A stretch of 15,677 nucleotides of DNA from Bacteroidota bacterium. GTDB taxonomy: Bacteria; Bacteroidota; Bacteroidia; Cytophagales; Hymenobacteraceae. The stretch covers positions 1-15,677 of the forward strand of contig JAFADQ010000168.1 of assembly GCA_023424725.1 (NCBI GenBank), in the 5' to 3' direction. Of the stretch, positions 1-6,532 are shown one piece after another; the stretch's first letter is position 1, and the number at the start of each line of letters is the position of its first letter. The notes below the pieces were generated by a model. The model had not been told where the DNA came from. It ran no database searches and saw only the letters and a program-made list of their open reading frames with translations. The translations under genes were made by a program, and so were the position numbers.

Positions 1-1826
1 CCGCCACCATTATCGTGCGCATGGAAGATGTAACCGCGCAGGTACTTAACGGAATTGCCAAGAATTTGCCGGAAGCAGAGCGCGAAAAACTGGTGCAGCA
101 AAACATAGATAAAATAGTAAAAGAAGCTACACAAGGCACGCATTATAATGCCAGCATTAAGCCTTATTTCTACGGAAACGAGTATTACATGTATGTTTCT
201 GAAACCTTTAGAGACGTACGTTTAGTAGGAGCTCCGCCGCAAAGCATCGGCAATTTTGGCGGCGATACCGACAACTGGATGTGGCCCCGCCATACCGGCG
301 ATTTCGCTCTATTTAGAGTATATGCCGATGCCAACGGGTTGCCAGCCGATTACGCCGAAACCAATGTGCCCTACAAGCCCAAACACCATCTGCCCATCTC
401 GCTAAAAGGCATTGAAAAAGGCGATTTCACCATGGTTTTCGGTTTCCCCGGCCGCACCCAGGAGTACCTAACTTCGTATGCCATAGACGAGATCTATAAC
501 GACCTTAACCCTGCCCGAATCAACATTCGCAAGCAAATTCTTGACATTTGGCGTGCTGATATGAAAGCCAGCGATAAAGTCCGGATTCAGTATGCCTCTA
601 AATTTGCGCGCCTTAGCAACTACCATAAAAAATGGACCGGCGAAAACCGCGGGCTTAAAAAACTAAATGCGGTGGAGCGCAAAAAAGCGCAGGAAGATGC
701 GTTCCAGACCTGGGCCAACAGCACACCCGAGCGCAAAGCCGAATATGGCAGCGTGCTGCAGCAGCTAAAGCAGCAATACGATAAGCTGGAAGGAATTAGC
801 CTTGCCCGCGAATACATAAACGAAGCCGCTTTTACCACCGAACTGGTAAGGTTTGCCAATGGTTTCCAGGCCTTATTAGATGTATACAGCGTGCCTAACC
901 CGAAACAGGAAGACATAAACCTGGTGGTGACCAGGCTGAAGAGCATGAGCGAGCGCCATTTTAAAGATTACAACAAGCCCACCGATAAAAAGGTATTTGA
1001 GGCGATGATGCCGCTTTACTATAACGACATCCCCAAAGAGCTGCACCCGTCTGCTTTCCCGCTCATTCAGAAGCAATACAAAGGCAACTGGAGCAAGTAT
1101 ACAAACGATGTGTACAACAAAACAATGCTGGCAGATCAGGACAAGGTAATGGCCCTGCTGAATAACCCGAACCAGAAGGCGATTAAGGCTTTGCAGAAAG
1201 ATCCGGCACTGGTACTGGCAAGAAGTTTTGTAGAAAATTACCGCGACCAGATCAACCCTATTTATACAGACGCCAACGACCAGATAAACCTGTTGCAGCG
1301 CACTTACGTGGCCGGACTGCGCGCCATGCAACCCGATAAAAAGTTTTACCCCGATGCCAACTCTACCATGCGCGTAGCCTACGGACAGGTAGACACTTAT
1401 GAACCAATGGACGGGGTAACCTACGATTATTACACCACTATGGACGGCATTATGGAGAAAGCATCTACCGGCATAGACGATTATAAGGTACCGCAAAAAC
1501 TGGTTGATCTGTACGCCCGCAAAGATTACGGCGATTACGGCCTTAACGGCACCATGCCTATTGCCTTTACGGCCAGTAACCACACTACAGGCGGCAACTC
1601 CGGCTCGCCGGTTATTAATGGCAACGGCGAGCTTATCGGCACCAATTTCGATCGCAACTGGGAAGGCACCATGAGCGATATTATGTACGACCCCGACCGC
1701 TGCCGCAACATTTCTGTTGATGTGCGCTATACGTTGTTCATTATAGATAAATTTGCCGGCGCCGGCTATCTGCTAAATGAAATGACTATCGTAAAACCGG
1801 AAACAACCAAAGCTTCTAACCCATAA
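1..1826 (+). CDS. S46 family dipeptidyl-peptidase, DPP11-like (5'-truncated)
   Basis: This is the C-terminal part of an S46 serine peptidase, a periplasmic or outer-membrane enzyme that removes dipeptides from peptide N-termini. The frame is open to the left edge, so the true start and the N-terminal catalytic His lie outside the window; S46 proteins are usually about 710-720 residues and 607 codons are visible. The first possible start inside the window (GTG at 15) is not the real one, because the family block VRMEDVT begins there. Counting from that GTG as residue 1, the block GGDTDNWMWPRHTGDF (residues 83-98) carries the catalytic Asp at about residue 96, and GNSGSP carries the nucleophile Ser529. 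An Arg lies exactly 18 residues after the Ser (Arg547, in FDRNWEG). In Porphyromonas DPP11 the equivalent Ser655/Arg673 pair gives Asp/Glu specificity, whereas DPP7 has Gly there. DPP11-like is therefore preferred over DPP7; family assignment is very secure, specificity is inferred. Confidence 0.95.
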   Translation, partial: ATIIVRMEDVTAQVLNGIAKNLPEAEREKLVQQNIDKIVKEATQGTHYNASIKPYFYGNEYYMYVSETFRDVRLVGAPPQSIGNFGGDTDNWMWPRHTGDFALFRVYADANGLPADYAETNVPYKPKHHLPISLKGIEKGDFTMVFGFPGRTQEYLTSYAIDEIYNDLNPARINIRKQILDIWRADMKASDKVRIQYASKFARLSNYHKKWTGENRGLKKLNAVERKKAQEDAFQTWANSTPERKAEYGSVLQQLKQQYDKLEGISLAREYINEAAFTTELVRFANGFQALLDVYSVPNPKQEDINLVVTRLKSMSERHFKDYNKPTDKKVFEAMMPLYYNDIPKELHPSAFPLIQKQYKGNWSKYTNDVYNKTMLADQDKVMALLNNPNQKAIKALQKDPALVLARSFVENYRDQINPIYTDANDQINLLQRTYVAGLRAMQPDKKFYPDANSTMRVAYGQVDTYEPMDGVTYDYYTTMDGIMEKASTGIDDYKVPQKLVDLYARKDYGDYGLNGTMPIAFTASNHTTGGNSGSPVINGNGELIGTNFDRNWEGTMSDIMYDPDRCRNISVDVRYTLFIIDKFAGAGYLLNEMTIVKPETTKASNP

Positions 1827-1841
1827 TTTTTAGGCTGTAGC

Positions 1842-1857
1842 GGCCATATTTTTGGCC
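1842..1857 (+). other. Short hairpin just after the peptidase stop
   Basis: A 5-bp stem (GGCCA/TGGCC) with a T-rich loop starts 16 bases after the S46 stop codon. It has no U-run of its own, so it is a weak terminator candidate at best. The much stronger hairpin at 1936-1971 is the likelier transcript end. Confidence 0.3.
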
Positions 1858-1884
1858 ATTTCAGCATAACAAACTATACAATTT

Positions 1885-2038
1885 ACCAGGCTGGATCCTG
1901 GCAACCCTAACCACCAGGCTCCAGCTTGGTGTAACAACAAACGGCTGCTCAATATTGGGTAGCCGTTTGTTTTCCCGTAGCACCGGGAACCAGATCGGTT
2001 TAAATATGTACCGGGTTGGAGCTCGGTGCTACGGGAAA
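1885..2038. repeat. Cluster of four 18-bp palindromic units (REP-like)
   Basis: Four related imperfect palindromes of 18 bp occur at 1885-1902 (ACCAGGCTGGATCCTGGC), 1913-1930 (ACCAGGCTCCAGCTTGGT), 1982-1999 (ACCGGGAACCAGATCGGT) and 2010-2027 (ACCGGGTTGGAGCTCGGT). All begin ACC and the last three end GGT. The asymmetric core, CTGGA or a one-base variant, lies on the + strand in units 1 and 4 and on the - strand in units 2 and 3. Units 3 and 4 sit inside a larger perfect 15-bp inverted repeat (1971-1985 with 2024-2038, TTTCCCGTAGCACCG). The design resembles REP/BIME-type extragenic palindromes, or a small non-autonomous element. No transposase is present in the window. Copy number elsewhere in the genome cannot be seen. 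Confidence 0.7.
1936..1971 (+). terminator. Probable intrinsic terminator after the S46 peptidase
   Basis: An almost perfect 36-base hairpin has outer arms AACAAACGGCT / AGCCGTTTGTT (11 bp), continued inward through G-U wobbles to a central CAATATTG. It is preceded by A-rich sequence and followed by a short T-run (GTTTGTTTTC). It lies between the S46 gene and the flavoprotein gene, both on the + strand, so it most likely ends the peptidase transcript. The U-tract is modest, and the hairpin sits inside the palindrome cluster, so it could instead belong to that element. Confidence 0.55.
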
Positions 2039-2045
2039 GGCCACG

Positions 2046-2053
2046 TATCTTTG
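2046..2053 (+). promoter_or_regulatory. Bacteroidota -7 element (TATCTTTG) of the flavoprotein gene
   Basis: TATCTTTG matches the Bacteroidota -7 consensus TAnnTTTG exactly. It ends only five bases before the ATG at 2059, so the expected transcription start falls on or next to the start codon, implying a leaderless or nearly leaderless mRNA. The expected -33 position falls inside the palindrome cluster, and no good TTG is seen at normal spacing. Confidence 0.55.
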
Positions 2054-2058
2054 CATAA

Positions 2059-3306
2059 ATGAGTAATTCACGAGTAAGAATAGTAATAATTGGAGGCGGC
2101 GCTGCAGGCTTTTTTGGGGCTGTAACCTGTGCGGCGCATAACCCGGAAGCAGAAGTAATTCTGCTCGAGAAAACCAGTAAACTGCTAAGCAAAGTGCGGG
2201 TTTCGGGTGGTGGCAGATGCAACGTAACCAACAACACCCGGCACGTAAGCCAACTCATAAAAAACTACCCGCGCGGCGGAAAGCAACTAAGGCAGCCATT
2301 CGAGGTTTTTGGTGTCGGTAAAACAGTAGAATGGTTCGAACATCGCGGAGTAAAGCTAAAAACAGAGCCCGACGGCCGCATGTTTCCGGTTACAGATAAT
2401 TCACAAACGATTATTGATTGCCTGCTTCACGAAGCCGGAAAAACCGGGGTCATCATTAAAACCGGAACCGGTGTAGAGGCTGTGGAGGTCAGAAACGAGG
2501 ACAGTACAGCAGAAAAATTTCTTCTGAAATTAAACAACGGCTCAGCCCTTTCCTGCCACAAACTTTTAATCGCCACTGGCGGAAGCCCAAAACCCGAAAG
2601 CTACCAATGGCTGGAAAAACTTGGTCATAAAATTGAGGCGCCCGTACCATCGTTGTTTACCTTTAATGTGCCTGCCGGTAATTATGCTGAGTTGATGGGG
2701 ATTTCGGTGCCCGCAGCCCGCGTAAAAGTTGCCGGAAAAAAGTTAGAGGAAGAAGGTCCGTTGCTGGTAACGCATTGGGGTTTTAGCGGACCGGCGGTGT
2801 TGCGTACCTCTGCCTGGGGTGCGAGAATGTTGCACGAAGCAGGCTATAAATTTACCGCGCACATTTCTTGGGTACCTAACATTACCGAAGACGAACTCCG
2901 GCAGCACCTTACCTCCTATCGCGAAGCCAACCCGAAGCGCGTAGTTTCTGTAAACCCCATGTTTGGGCTGCCGCAGCGCCTCTGGAAAAAGATAACCGAA
3001 ATAGCAGAAATAAATCCGGAAATTCGCTGGGCCGATCTGCCAAAGAAAAATCAGAATAAATTATTGGAAGAATTGCTCCGGAGCGAGCAAACCGTATCGG
3101 GCAAAACTACCTTTAAAGAAGAATTTGTTACCGCCGGCGGTGTAAGCCTGCAGGAGGTAGACATGCGCACCATGCAAAGCCGCAAAGTGCCCGGACTATA
3201 TTTCGCCGGCGAAGTACTGGACATTGATGGCATAACCGGCGGCTTCAACTTTCAGGCGGCCTGGGCTACGGGTTTTGTGGCCGGACAAGAAATGGCGAAA
3301 CCGTAA
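2059..3306 (+). CDS. NAD(P)/FAD-dependent oxidoreductase, HI0933/YhiN/BaiN family
   Basis: A 415-residue flavoprotein of the HI0933 (YhiN) family, often auto-annotated as BaiN-like or 'aminoacetone oxidase family'. The N-terminal Rossmann motif GGGAAG (residues 12-17) with Glu37 at the end of the second strand binds the FAD ADP moiety. SGGGRCNVTNN (49-59) is the family signature, and the C-terminal block GEVLDIDGITGGFNFQ closes the FAD site. THWGFSGPA marks the inserted domain typical of the family. No signal peptide is seen, so it is cytoplasmic. The substrate of most members is unknown; the bile-acid role of BaiN should not be transferred to this organism. The ATG at 2059 is chosen because the -7 element lies directly upstream and the Rossmann strand begins at residue 6. 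It is probably transcribed alone: a terminator-like hairpin precedes it and about 200 bases separate it from the next gene. Confidence 0.93.
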   Translation: MSNSRVRIVIIGGGAAGFFGAVTCAAHNPEAEVILLEKTSKLLSKVRVSGGGRCNVTNNTRHVSQLIKNYPRGGKQLRQPFEVFGVGKTVEWFEHRGVKLKTEPDGRMFPVTDNSQTIIDCLLHEAGKTGVIIKTGTGVEAVEVRNEDSTAEKFLLKLNNGSALSCHKLLIATGGSPKPESYQWLEKLGHKIEAPVPSLFTFNVPAGNYAELMGISVPAARVKVAGKKLEEEGPLLVTHWGFSGPAVLRTSAWGARMLHEAGYKFTAHISWVPNITEDELRQHLTSYREANPKRVVSVNPMFGLPQRLWKKITEIAEINPEIRWADLPKKNQNKLLEELLRSEQTVSGKTTFKEEFVTAGGVSLQEVDMRTMQSRKVPGLYFAGEVLDIDGITGGFNFQAAWATGFVAGQEMAKP

Positions 3307-3512
3307 GGAAAGGGCTTCACCTGTACGTAGCAACGTTAAGAATTACAACTTTAGGTAATCATAAGCTTCTTTACCTTACAAACCCATTAAGGCACTTCAT
3401 TTAAGAATATTTTTCTGGTTTTAACAAGTAGAAAGCAAGACCTGCCCCTACTATACCAACTTTTTTAAATATCGCCGTATAAGGATGTATCTATAAAGCC
3501 TAGAAAAGTAAA

Positions 3513-4169
3513 ATGGCCAACGCAGAAGAATTCTTCAAATCAGGAAATGCTAAATTCTTAGCCGGAGATTATAACGGTGCTGTTTCAGATTATCAGAACG
3601 CGCTGATTCTGGTGCCCGAAAACGCCGAGATACATTGTAATCTGGGCGATGCCCGTTTCAATCTTCACGAATACAAAGACGCAGTGGTGCAGTACACAAA
3701 AGCCCTGGCGCTGGAGCCTAAAAACAAAGCTACCGTGCTGCACAACCGTGGCCACGCCAAGCTATTTATGGAAGATTACGAAGGCGCGCTTGAAGATTAT
3801 TCTGAAGCAATAAAAGTAAACCCCGAATACCCGCGGGCCTATTACGACCGGGGCTTGCTGAAGGACCTGATGCAGGACCATAAAGGCGCGCTGGCAGATT
3901 TCAGAAAAGCGATAGAACTTAAGCCAGATTACGCCGAAGCTTACGTAAGCAAAGGCAACACCGAAGCTACCCTCCTCGACTTTAAAAACGCCTTCGACGA
4001 CCTAAGCAAAGCGCTGGAAATGCAGCCCCAAAATGCCGACGCCTATTGCCGCCGCGGTTACGTAAATTACATGCTCGAGCGCGACCAGGATGCCAAAGCA
4101 GATTTCCATAAAGCTCAGGAATTGGGCGATGAGAATGCAACGCGTATTTATAACCGCTTGTTCGATTGA
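3513..4169 (+). CDS. Tetratricopeptide-repeat protein (six TPRs)
   Basis: A 218-residue protein made almost entirely of six consecutive 34-35-residue TPR units, starting near residues 4, 38, 72, 107, 141 and 175. Each has the usual pattern of a small residue at position 8, an aromatic followed by A at 17-20 (GDYNGA, HEYKDA, EDYEGA, DHKGA), and a Pro near the end (35, 69, 104, 138). TPR arrays are protein-binding scaffolds; no enzymatic domain is present. There is no signal peptide or membrane segment, so it is probably cytoplasmic. The partner cannot be told from the context: the upstream flavoprotein is about 200 bases away and the downstream gene is convergent. The 206-base upstream gap shows no clear promoter. 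A strong terminator follows at 4225-4256. Confidence 0.9.
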   Translation: MANAEEFFKSGNAKFLAGDYNGAVSDYQNALILVPENAEIHCNLGDARFNLHEYKDAVVQYTKALALEPKNKATVLHNRGHAKLFMEDYEGALEDYSEAIKVNPEYPRAYYDRGLLKDLMQDHKGALADFRKAIELKPDYAEAYVSKGNTEATLLDFKNAFDDLSKALEMQPQNADAYCRRGYVNYMLERDQDAKADFHKAQELGDENATRIYNRLFD

Positions 4170-4171
4170 TT

Positions 4172-4307
4172 TTGCGTATTGAGTAGTGCGTAATGCGTAG
4201 TGCGATAAAAACTATAAAAAGCATAAAGGGAGCTGGAAATTAATCCGGCTCCCTTTTTACTTTTGCTCGAAAATCGCACTACGCTATACGCACTACGCTA
4301 TACGCAA
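4172..4307. repeat. 35-bp imperfect inverted repeat bracketing the TPR/deaD terminator
   Basis: Arms at 4172-4206 and 4273-4307 match at 31 of 35 positions in inverted orientation. The left arm begins two bases after the TPR stop codon and the right arm ends directly against the deaD stop codon. Each arm, read in the sense of its own gene, is a chain of 7-nt units of form GTANTGN or GTATAGC (for example GTAGTGC, GTAATGC, GTATTGA). The same heptads occur after infC at 14453-14481. Confidence 0.75.
4225..4256 (+). terminator. Convergent terminator between TPR gene and deaD
   Basis: A 9-bp stem, AAAGGGAGC / GCTCCCTTT, has a 14-base loop and a five-base T-run at 4254-4258 on the + strand. On the - strand the stem is followed by TTTATGC and then a T-run, so it may also serve the convergent helicase gene. 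Confidence 0.85.
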
Positions 4308-6029
4308 TTAATACCTTCTCTCTCTTCTGTCAGGTCTGTCTCTCCTATCAGATCGGTCTGAGCGGCCACCGCCACGCGGCTCGAAACGGCGGTTTTTCTC
4401 GCGGCGCTCCGGACGGTGAAAACCTTCTTCGGCAGCCTGGGCTTCTTCTTTTTTCTGAGCTTTATCGAAGGTAACCATCTTGCCGCGTATCTGTGTGCGG
4501 CTAAGGTTACGGATAACTCCGGAAGCTAATTCAGACGGAATCTCAACAAAGCTGAAACGGTCGTACAACTCAATGTCGCCAATTTCTCTTTCCTGCAAAC
4601 CGGCCTCTTCCATTATTACATTCACGATGTCTTTCGGAGAGATCTTGTCTTTCTTGCCGATGGTTACAAACAAGCGGTCCATACCTGGTTTAGGTCCGGT
4701 TTTGCGGCCTGCTTCTTCCTGGCTTTTCTCTTTGGCTTTCAATTCGCCAACGGCCATTTTAAGCAAAGTAGCGGCAATTTCAAGCGATGTAAATTCTTCG
4801 TCTACCAACTGCTCTATCCGGTGTATATGCTTGGTTAAGTGGCCTTTGCGGGCAACTTCTTTCACTTTCTCCAGGAACAGATTAGTCTTGATCGTCGCCA
4901 CATCTTCAAAAGAAGGAATCGGCATCAGCTTAATGTTGGCCTTTGTATAGCGCTGCACATCTTTAAGGGTGTACACATCGCGGCCAATCACAAACGAAAA
5001 CGCTTTTCCGGCACGACCGGCCCGGCCCGTACGGCCAATTCGGTGTACGTATGCTTCGGGGTCGTGCGGCAAGTCGTAATTAAATACGGCCTCTACATTA
5101 TCTACGTCAATTCCGCGGGCAGCAACATCGGTAGCAACCAGCACTTCCAGAGTGCCGTTGCGGAATTTGGTCATTACGTTGTTACGCTGGTTCTGGCTAA
5201 GGTCTCCGTGCAGGGCATCGGCAGAATAACCGCGGGCCTGCAGGTCAGATACCAGCTCATCTACCATCCGCTTGGTGTTGCAGAAAACCAGCATCAGCTT
5301 CAGGTTATACATGTCGATCAGGCGGCTGAGCACTTCGGTTTTCATGCCGCGCTTAATTTCCAGGTAATACTGGTCTATGTTGGTTACGGTAAGCTCTTTG
5401 GCGGCCACTTTCACCAGCACCGGGTCGTTCAGAAACTTTTTGGTAAGCTCCATTATCGGCTTACTCATGGTAGCCGAGAAGAAAATAGTCTGGCGGTCTG
5501 CTGCGGTTTTCTCCAGAATAAATTCCATGTCTTCGCGGAAACCCATGTCAAGCATTTCGTCGGCTTCATCCAGCACAACCATTTTCACGTTGTCCAGCTT
5601 TAGCGTGCCGCGCTCCATGTGGTCCATCACACGGCCGGGCGTACCAATTACAATGTGCGCGCCACGGCGAATAGCCGAGATCTGACGCTCGATATCCTGT
5701 CCGCCAAAAATTGGCACCGACTGAATACCTGATTTGTACTTGGTAAGTTTCTTAATTTCTTCGGCCACTTGTATGGCCAGTTCGCGCGTAGGGCACAATA
5801 TAATTGCCTGCACGCCGCGTACTTTAGGATCTATTTTTTCGATAACCGGAATACCGAATGCCGCTGTTTTGCCTGTGCCGGTTTGTGCCTGGCCAACAAT
5901 ATCGCGGCCTTCGAGTAAATGAGGGATTGCCTCGGTTTGTATGGGCGAAGCTTCTTCAAAGCCCATGTCAGCAATTGCACGCTGCGTTTCTTCCGAAAGC
6001 GCGAGCTCACTGAATTTAATCTTATTCAT
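4308..6029 (-). CDS. deaD: DEAD-box ATP-dependent RNA helicase, DeaD/CsdA type
   Basis: A 573-residue cytoplasmic RNA helicase with all canonical motifs: Q-motif region (Phe6 to Gln31), Walker A AQTGTGKT (48-55), PTREL (80-84), TPGR (130-133), DEAD (154-157), SAT (185-187), and in the second RecA domain ARGID and HRIGRTGR. A DbpA-like RNA-binding domain follows at about residues 455-530 (DRLFVTIGKKDKISPKD onward), and then a charged tail rich in Arg, Asp and Gly (about 540-573, with RGGGR and repeated DR/RR), the arrangement of DeaD/CsdA proteins in ribosome assembly and cold adaptation. The ATG at 6029 is supported by the Q-motif spacing and by a TACCTTTG -7 element at 6045-6052. The gene is alone on its strand; its 3' end abuts a heptad repeat and a shared terminator. 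DeaD is preferred over RhlE or SrmB because of the C-terminal DbpA-like domain. Confidence 0.95.
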   Translation of the reverse strand: MNKIKFSELALSEETQRAIADMGFEEASPIQTEAIPHLLEGRDIVGQAQTGTGKTAAFGIPVIEKIDPKVRGVQAIILCPTRELAIQVAEEIKKLTKYKSGIQSVPIFGGQDIERQISAIRRGAHIVIGTPGRVMDHMERGTLKLDNVKMVVLDEADEMLDMGFREDMEFILEKTAADRQTIFFSATMSKPIMELTKKFLNDPVLVKVAAKELTVTNIDQYYLEIKRGMKTEVLSRLIDMYNLKLMLVFCNTKRMVDELVSDLQARGYSADALHGDLSQNQRNNVMTKFRNGTLEVLVATDVAARGIDVDNVEAVFNYDLPHDPEAYVHRIGRTGRAGRAGKAFSFVIGRDVYTLKDVQRYTKANIKLMPIPSFEDVATIKTNLFLEKVKEVARKGHLTKHIHRIEQLVDEEFTSLEIAATLLKMAVGELKAKEKSQEEAGRKTGPKPGMDRLFVTIGKKDKISPKDIVNVIMEEAGLQEREIGDIELYDRFSFVEIPSELASGVIRNLSRTQIRGKMVTFDKAQKKEEAQAAEEGFHRPERREKNRRFEPRGGGRSDRSDRRDRPDRRERRY

Positions 6030-6044
6030 GTAGTAATATTTTTA

Positions 6045-6052
6045 CAAAGGTA
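6045..6052 (-). promoter_or_regulatory. -7 element (TACCTTTG) of deaD
   Basis: On the - strand TACCTTTG matches TAnnTTTG exactly and lies 15 bases before the deaD ATG, predicting a leader of only about 10 bases. No clear -33 TTTG is seen at the usual spacing. Confidence 0.5.
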
Positions 6053-6377
6053 TGCTTTTAATTTCGCGTTATCTTCTTTATTATGCAATGCCCGCAACAG
6101 AGTGGCGGTTTTTCCATATAAAAGTAGAAGCGCTAAAGAATAAAAGCTAAAAATGCCGCATCACGAATCCGGCCAGGTAGAGAAGTGTTTATATCCGGCG
6201 CAGCAAAAAAGAGGATTTATTCCAGTATACTCACAAGCAATTGCTGCGGGTTTAAGTTCAAATAAAGTAACGTAAGGTTCTATTTAAATTTTACCTCACA
6301 GGTTTTATCCTGCAACGGCCATTTTTTTGCCCGCCACAAGGTAAAAAGTTAAGATCTGTAAGTTAGAAGTTATTTCT

Positions 6378-6415
6378 CTTCAATTCTTCAACCTTCAACC
6401 TTCAATCCTTCAACT
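6378..6415 (-). repeat. Degenerate 7-8-nt repeats (GTTGAAG type)
   Basis: Read on the - strand this is a run of GTTGAAG, GATTGAAG, GTTGAAG, GTTGAAG and AATTGAAG units. It lies about 120-155 bases beyond the lipoprotein stop, in the same sense as that gene. It contains no open frame and is compositionally simple. Confidence 0.6.
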
Positions 6416-6420
6416 TTTAT

Positions 6421-6475
6421 TCGGGCGTTGCCAAAGCTGCGCAAAGGCCCAGGCTATCCGCTGCAATCTCCGGTA
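6421..6475 (-). repeat. Possible Bacteroidota interspersed motif (GCAGCGGATAGCC type)
   Basis: On the - strand the segment reads ATTGCAGCGGATAGCCTGGG, then a C/G-rich middle, ending AACGCCCGA. I recognise this general pattern (GCGGA-AAGCCC ... ACGCCC) from memory as frequent in intergenic DNA of Bacteroidota. No second copy exists in this window, so the call rests on recognition only. Confidence 0.35.
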
Positions 6476-6515
6476 AGAGCCGTTTCTGGCAAGGTTAAAT
6501 TTTTACTTACCGGAG
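6468..6515 (-). other. 10-bp inverted repeat downstream of the lipoprotein gene
   Basis: CTCCGGTAAG (6468-6477) and CTTACCGGAG (6506-6515) pair perfectly across a 28-base loop. The hairpin starts 17 bases past the lipoprotein stop codon. There is no U-run on the - strand, so it may be an RNA 3' stabiliser or inefficient terminator rather than a classical intrinsic terminator. Confidence 0.4.
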
Positions 6516-6532
6516 GATTTTCGCTGCTATCC

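Larger units (their letters stand above)
6030..6532. other. Gene-free interval between deaD and the lipoprotein gene
   Basis: About 500 bases without a credible gene; short open frames here lack family features. The interval holds the deaD promoter (6045-6052), heptad repeats (6378-6415), a probable interspersed element (6421-6475), and a 10-bp inverted repeat (6468-6477 with 6506-6515) just downstream of the lipoprotein stop. In the central part (about 6130-6370) I see only AT-rich sequence and the palindrome AGCAATTGCT near 6236; nothing resembles a tRNA or riboswitch. Confidence 0.6.

Noticed and set aside
876..1583. Long open frame of 235 codons on the - strand opposite the S46 peptidase
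   Set aside because: It lies wholly inside a strongly supported gene on the other strand, has a low-complexity Val/Ile/His-rich composition and no family features, as expected for an antisense shadow.
1830..2258. Open frame of 142 codons on the - strand across the palindrome cluster
   Set aside because: It overlaps the 5' part of the flavoprotein gene and the palindromes; the composition reflects the repeats and no family pattern is seen.
4172..4307. CRISPR-like array suggested by repeated GTAGTGCG segments
   Set aside because: The units are 7 bases long without spacers of regular length, and there are no cas genes.
4839..5603. Open frame of 254 codons on the + strand opposite deaD
   Set aside because: It is antisense to conserved helicase motifs, and its residues mirror that coding sequence; there is no independent start signal or domain.
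6225..6280. tRNA-like stretch (GGTTTAAGTTCAAATAAAG)
   Set aside because: It lacks paired acceptor, D and anticodon arms and a proper T-loop; the resemblance is superficial.
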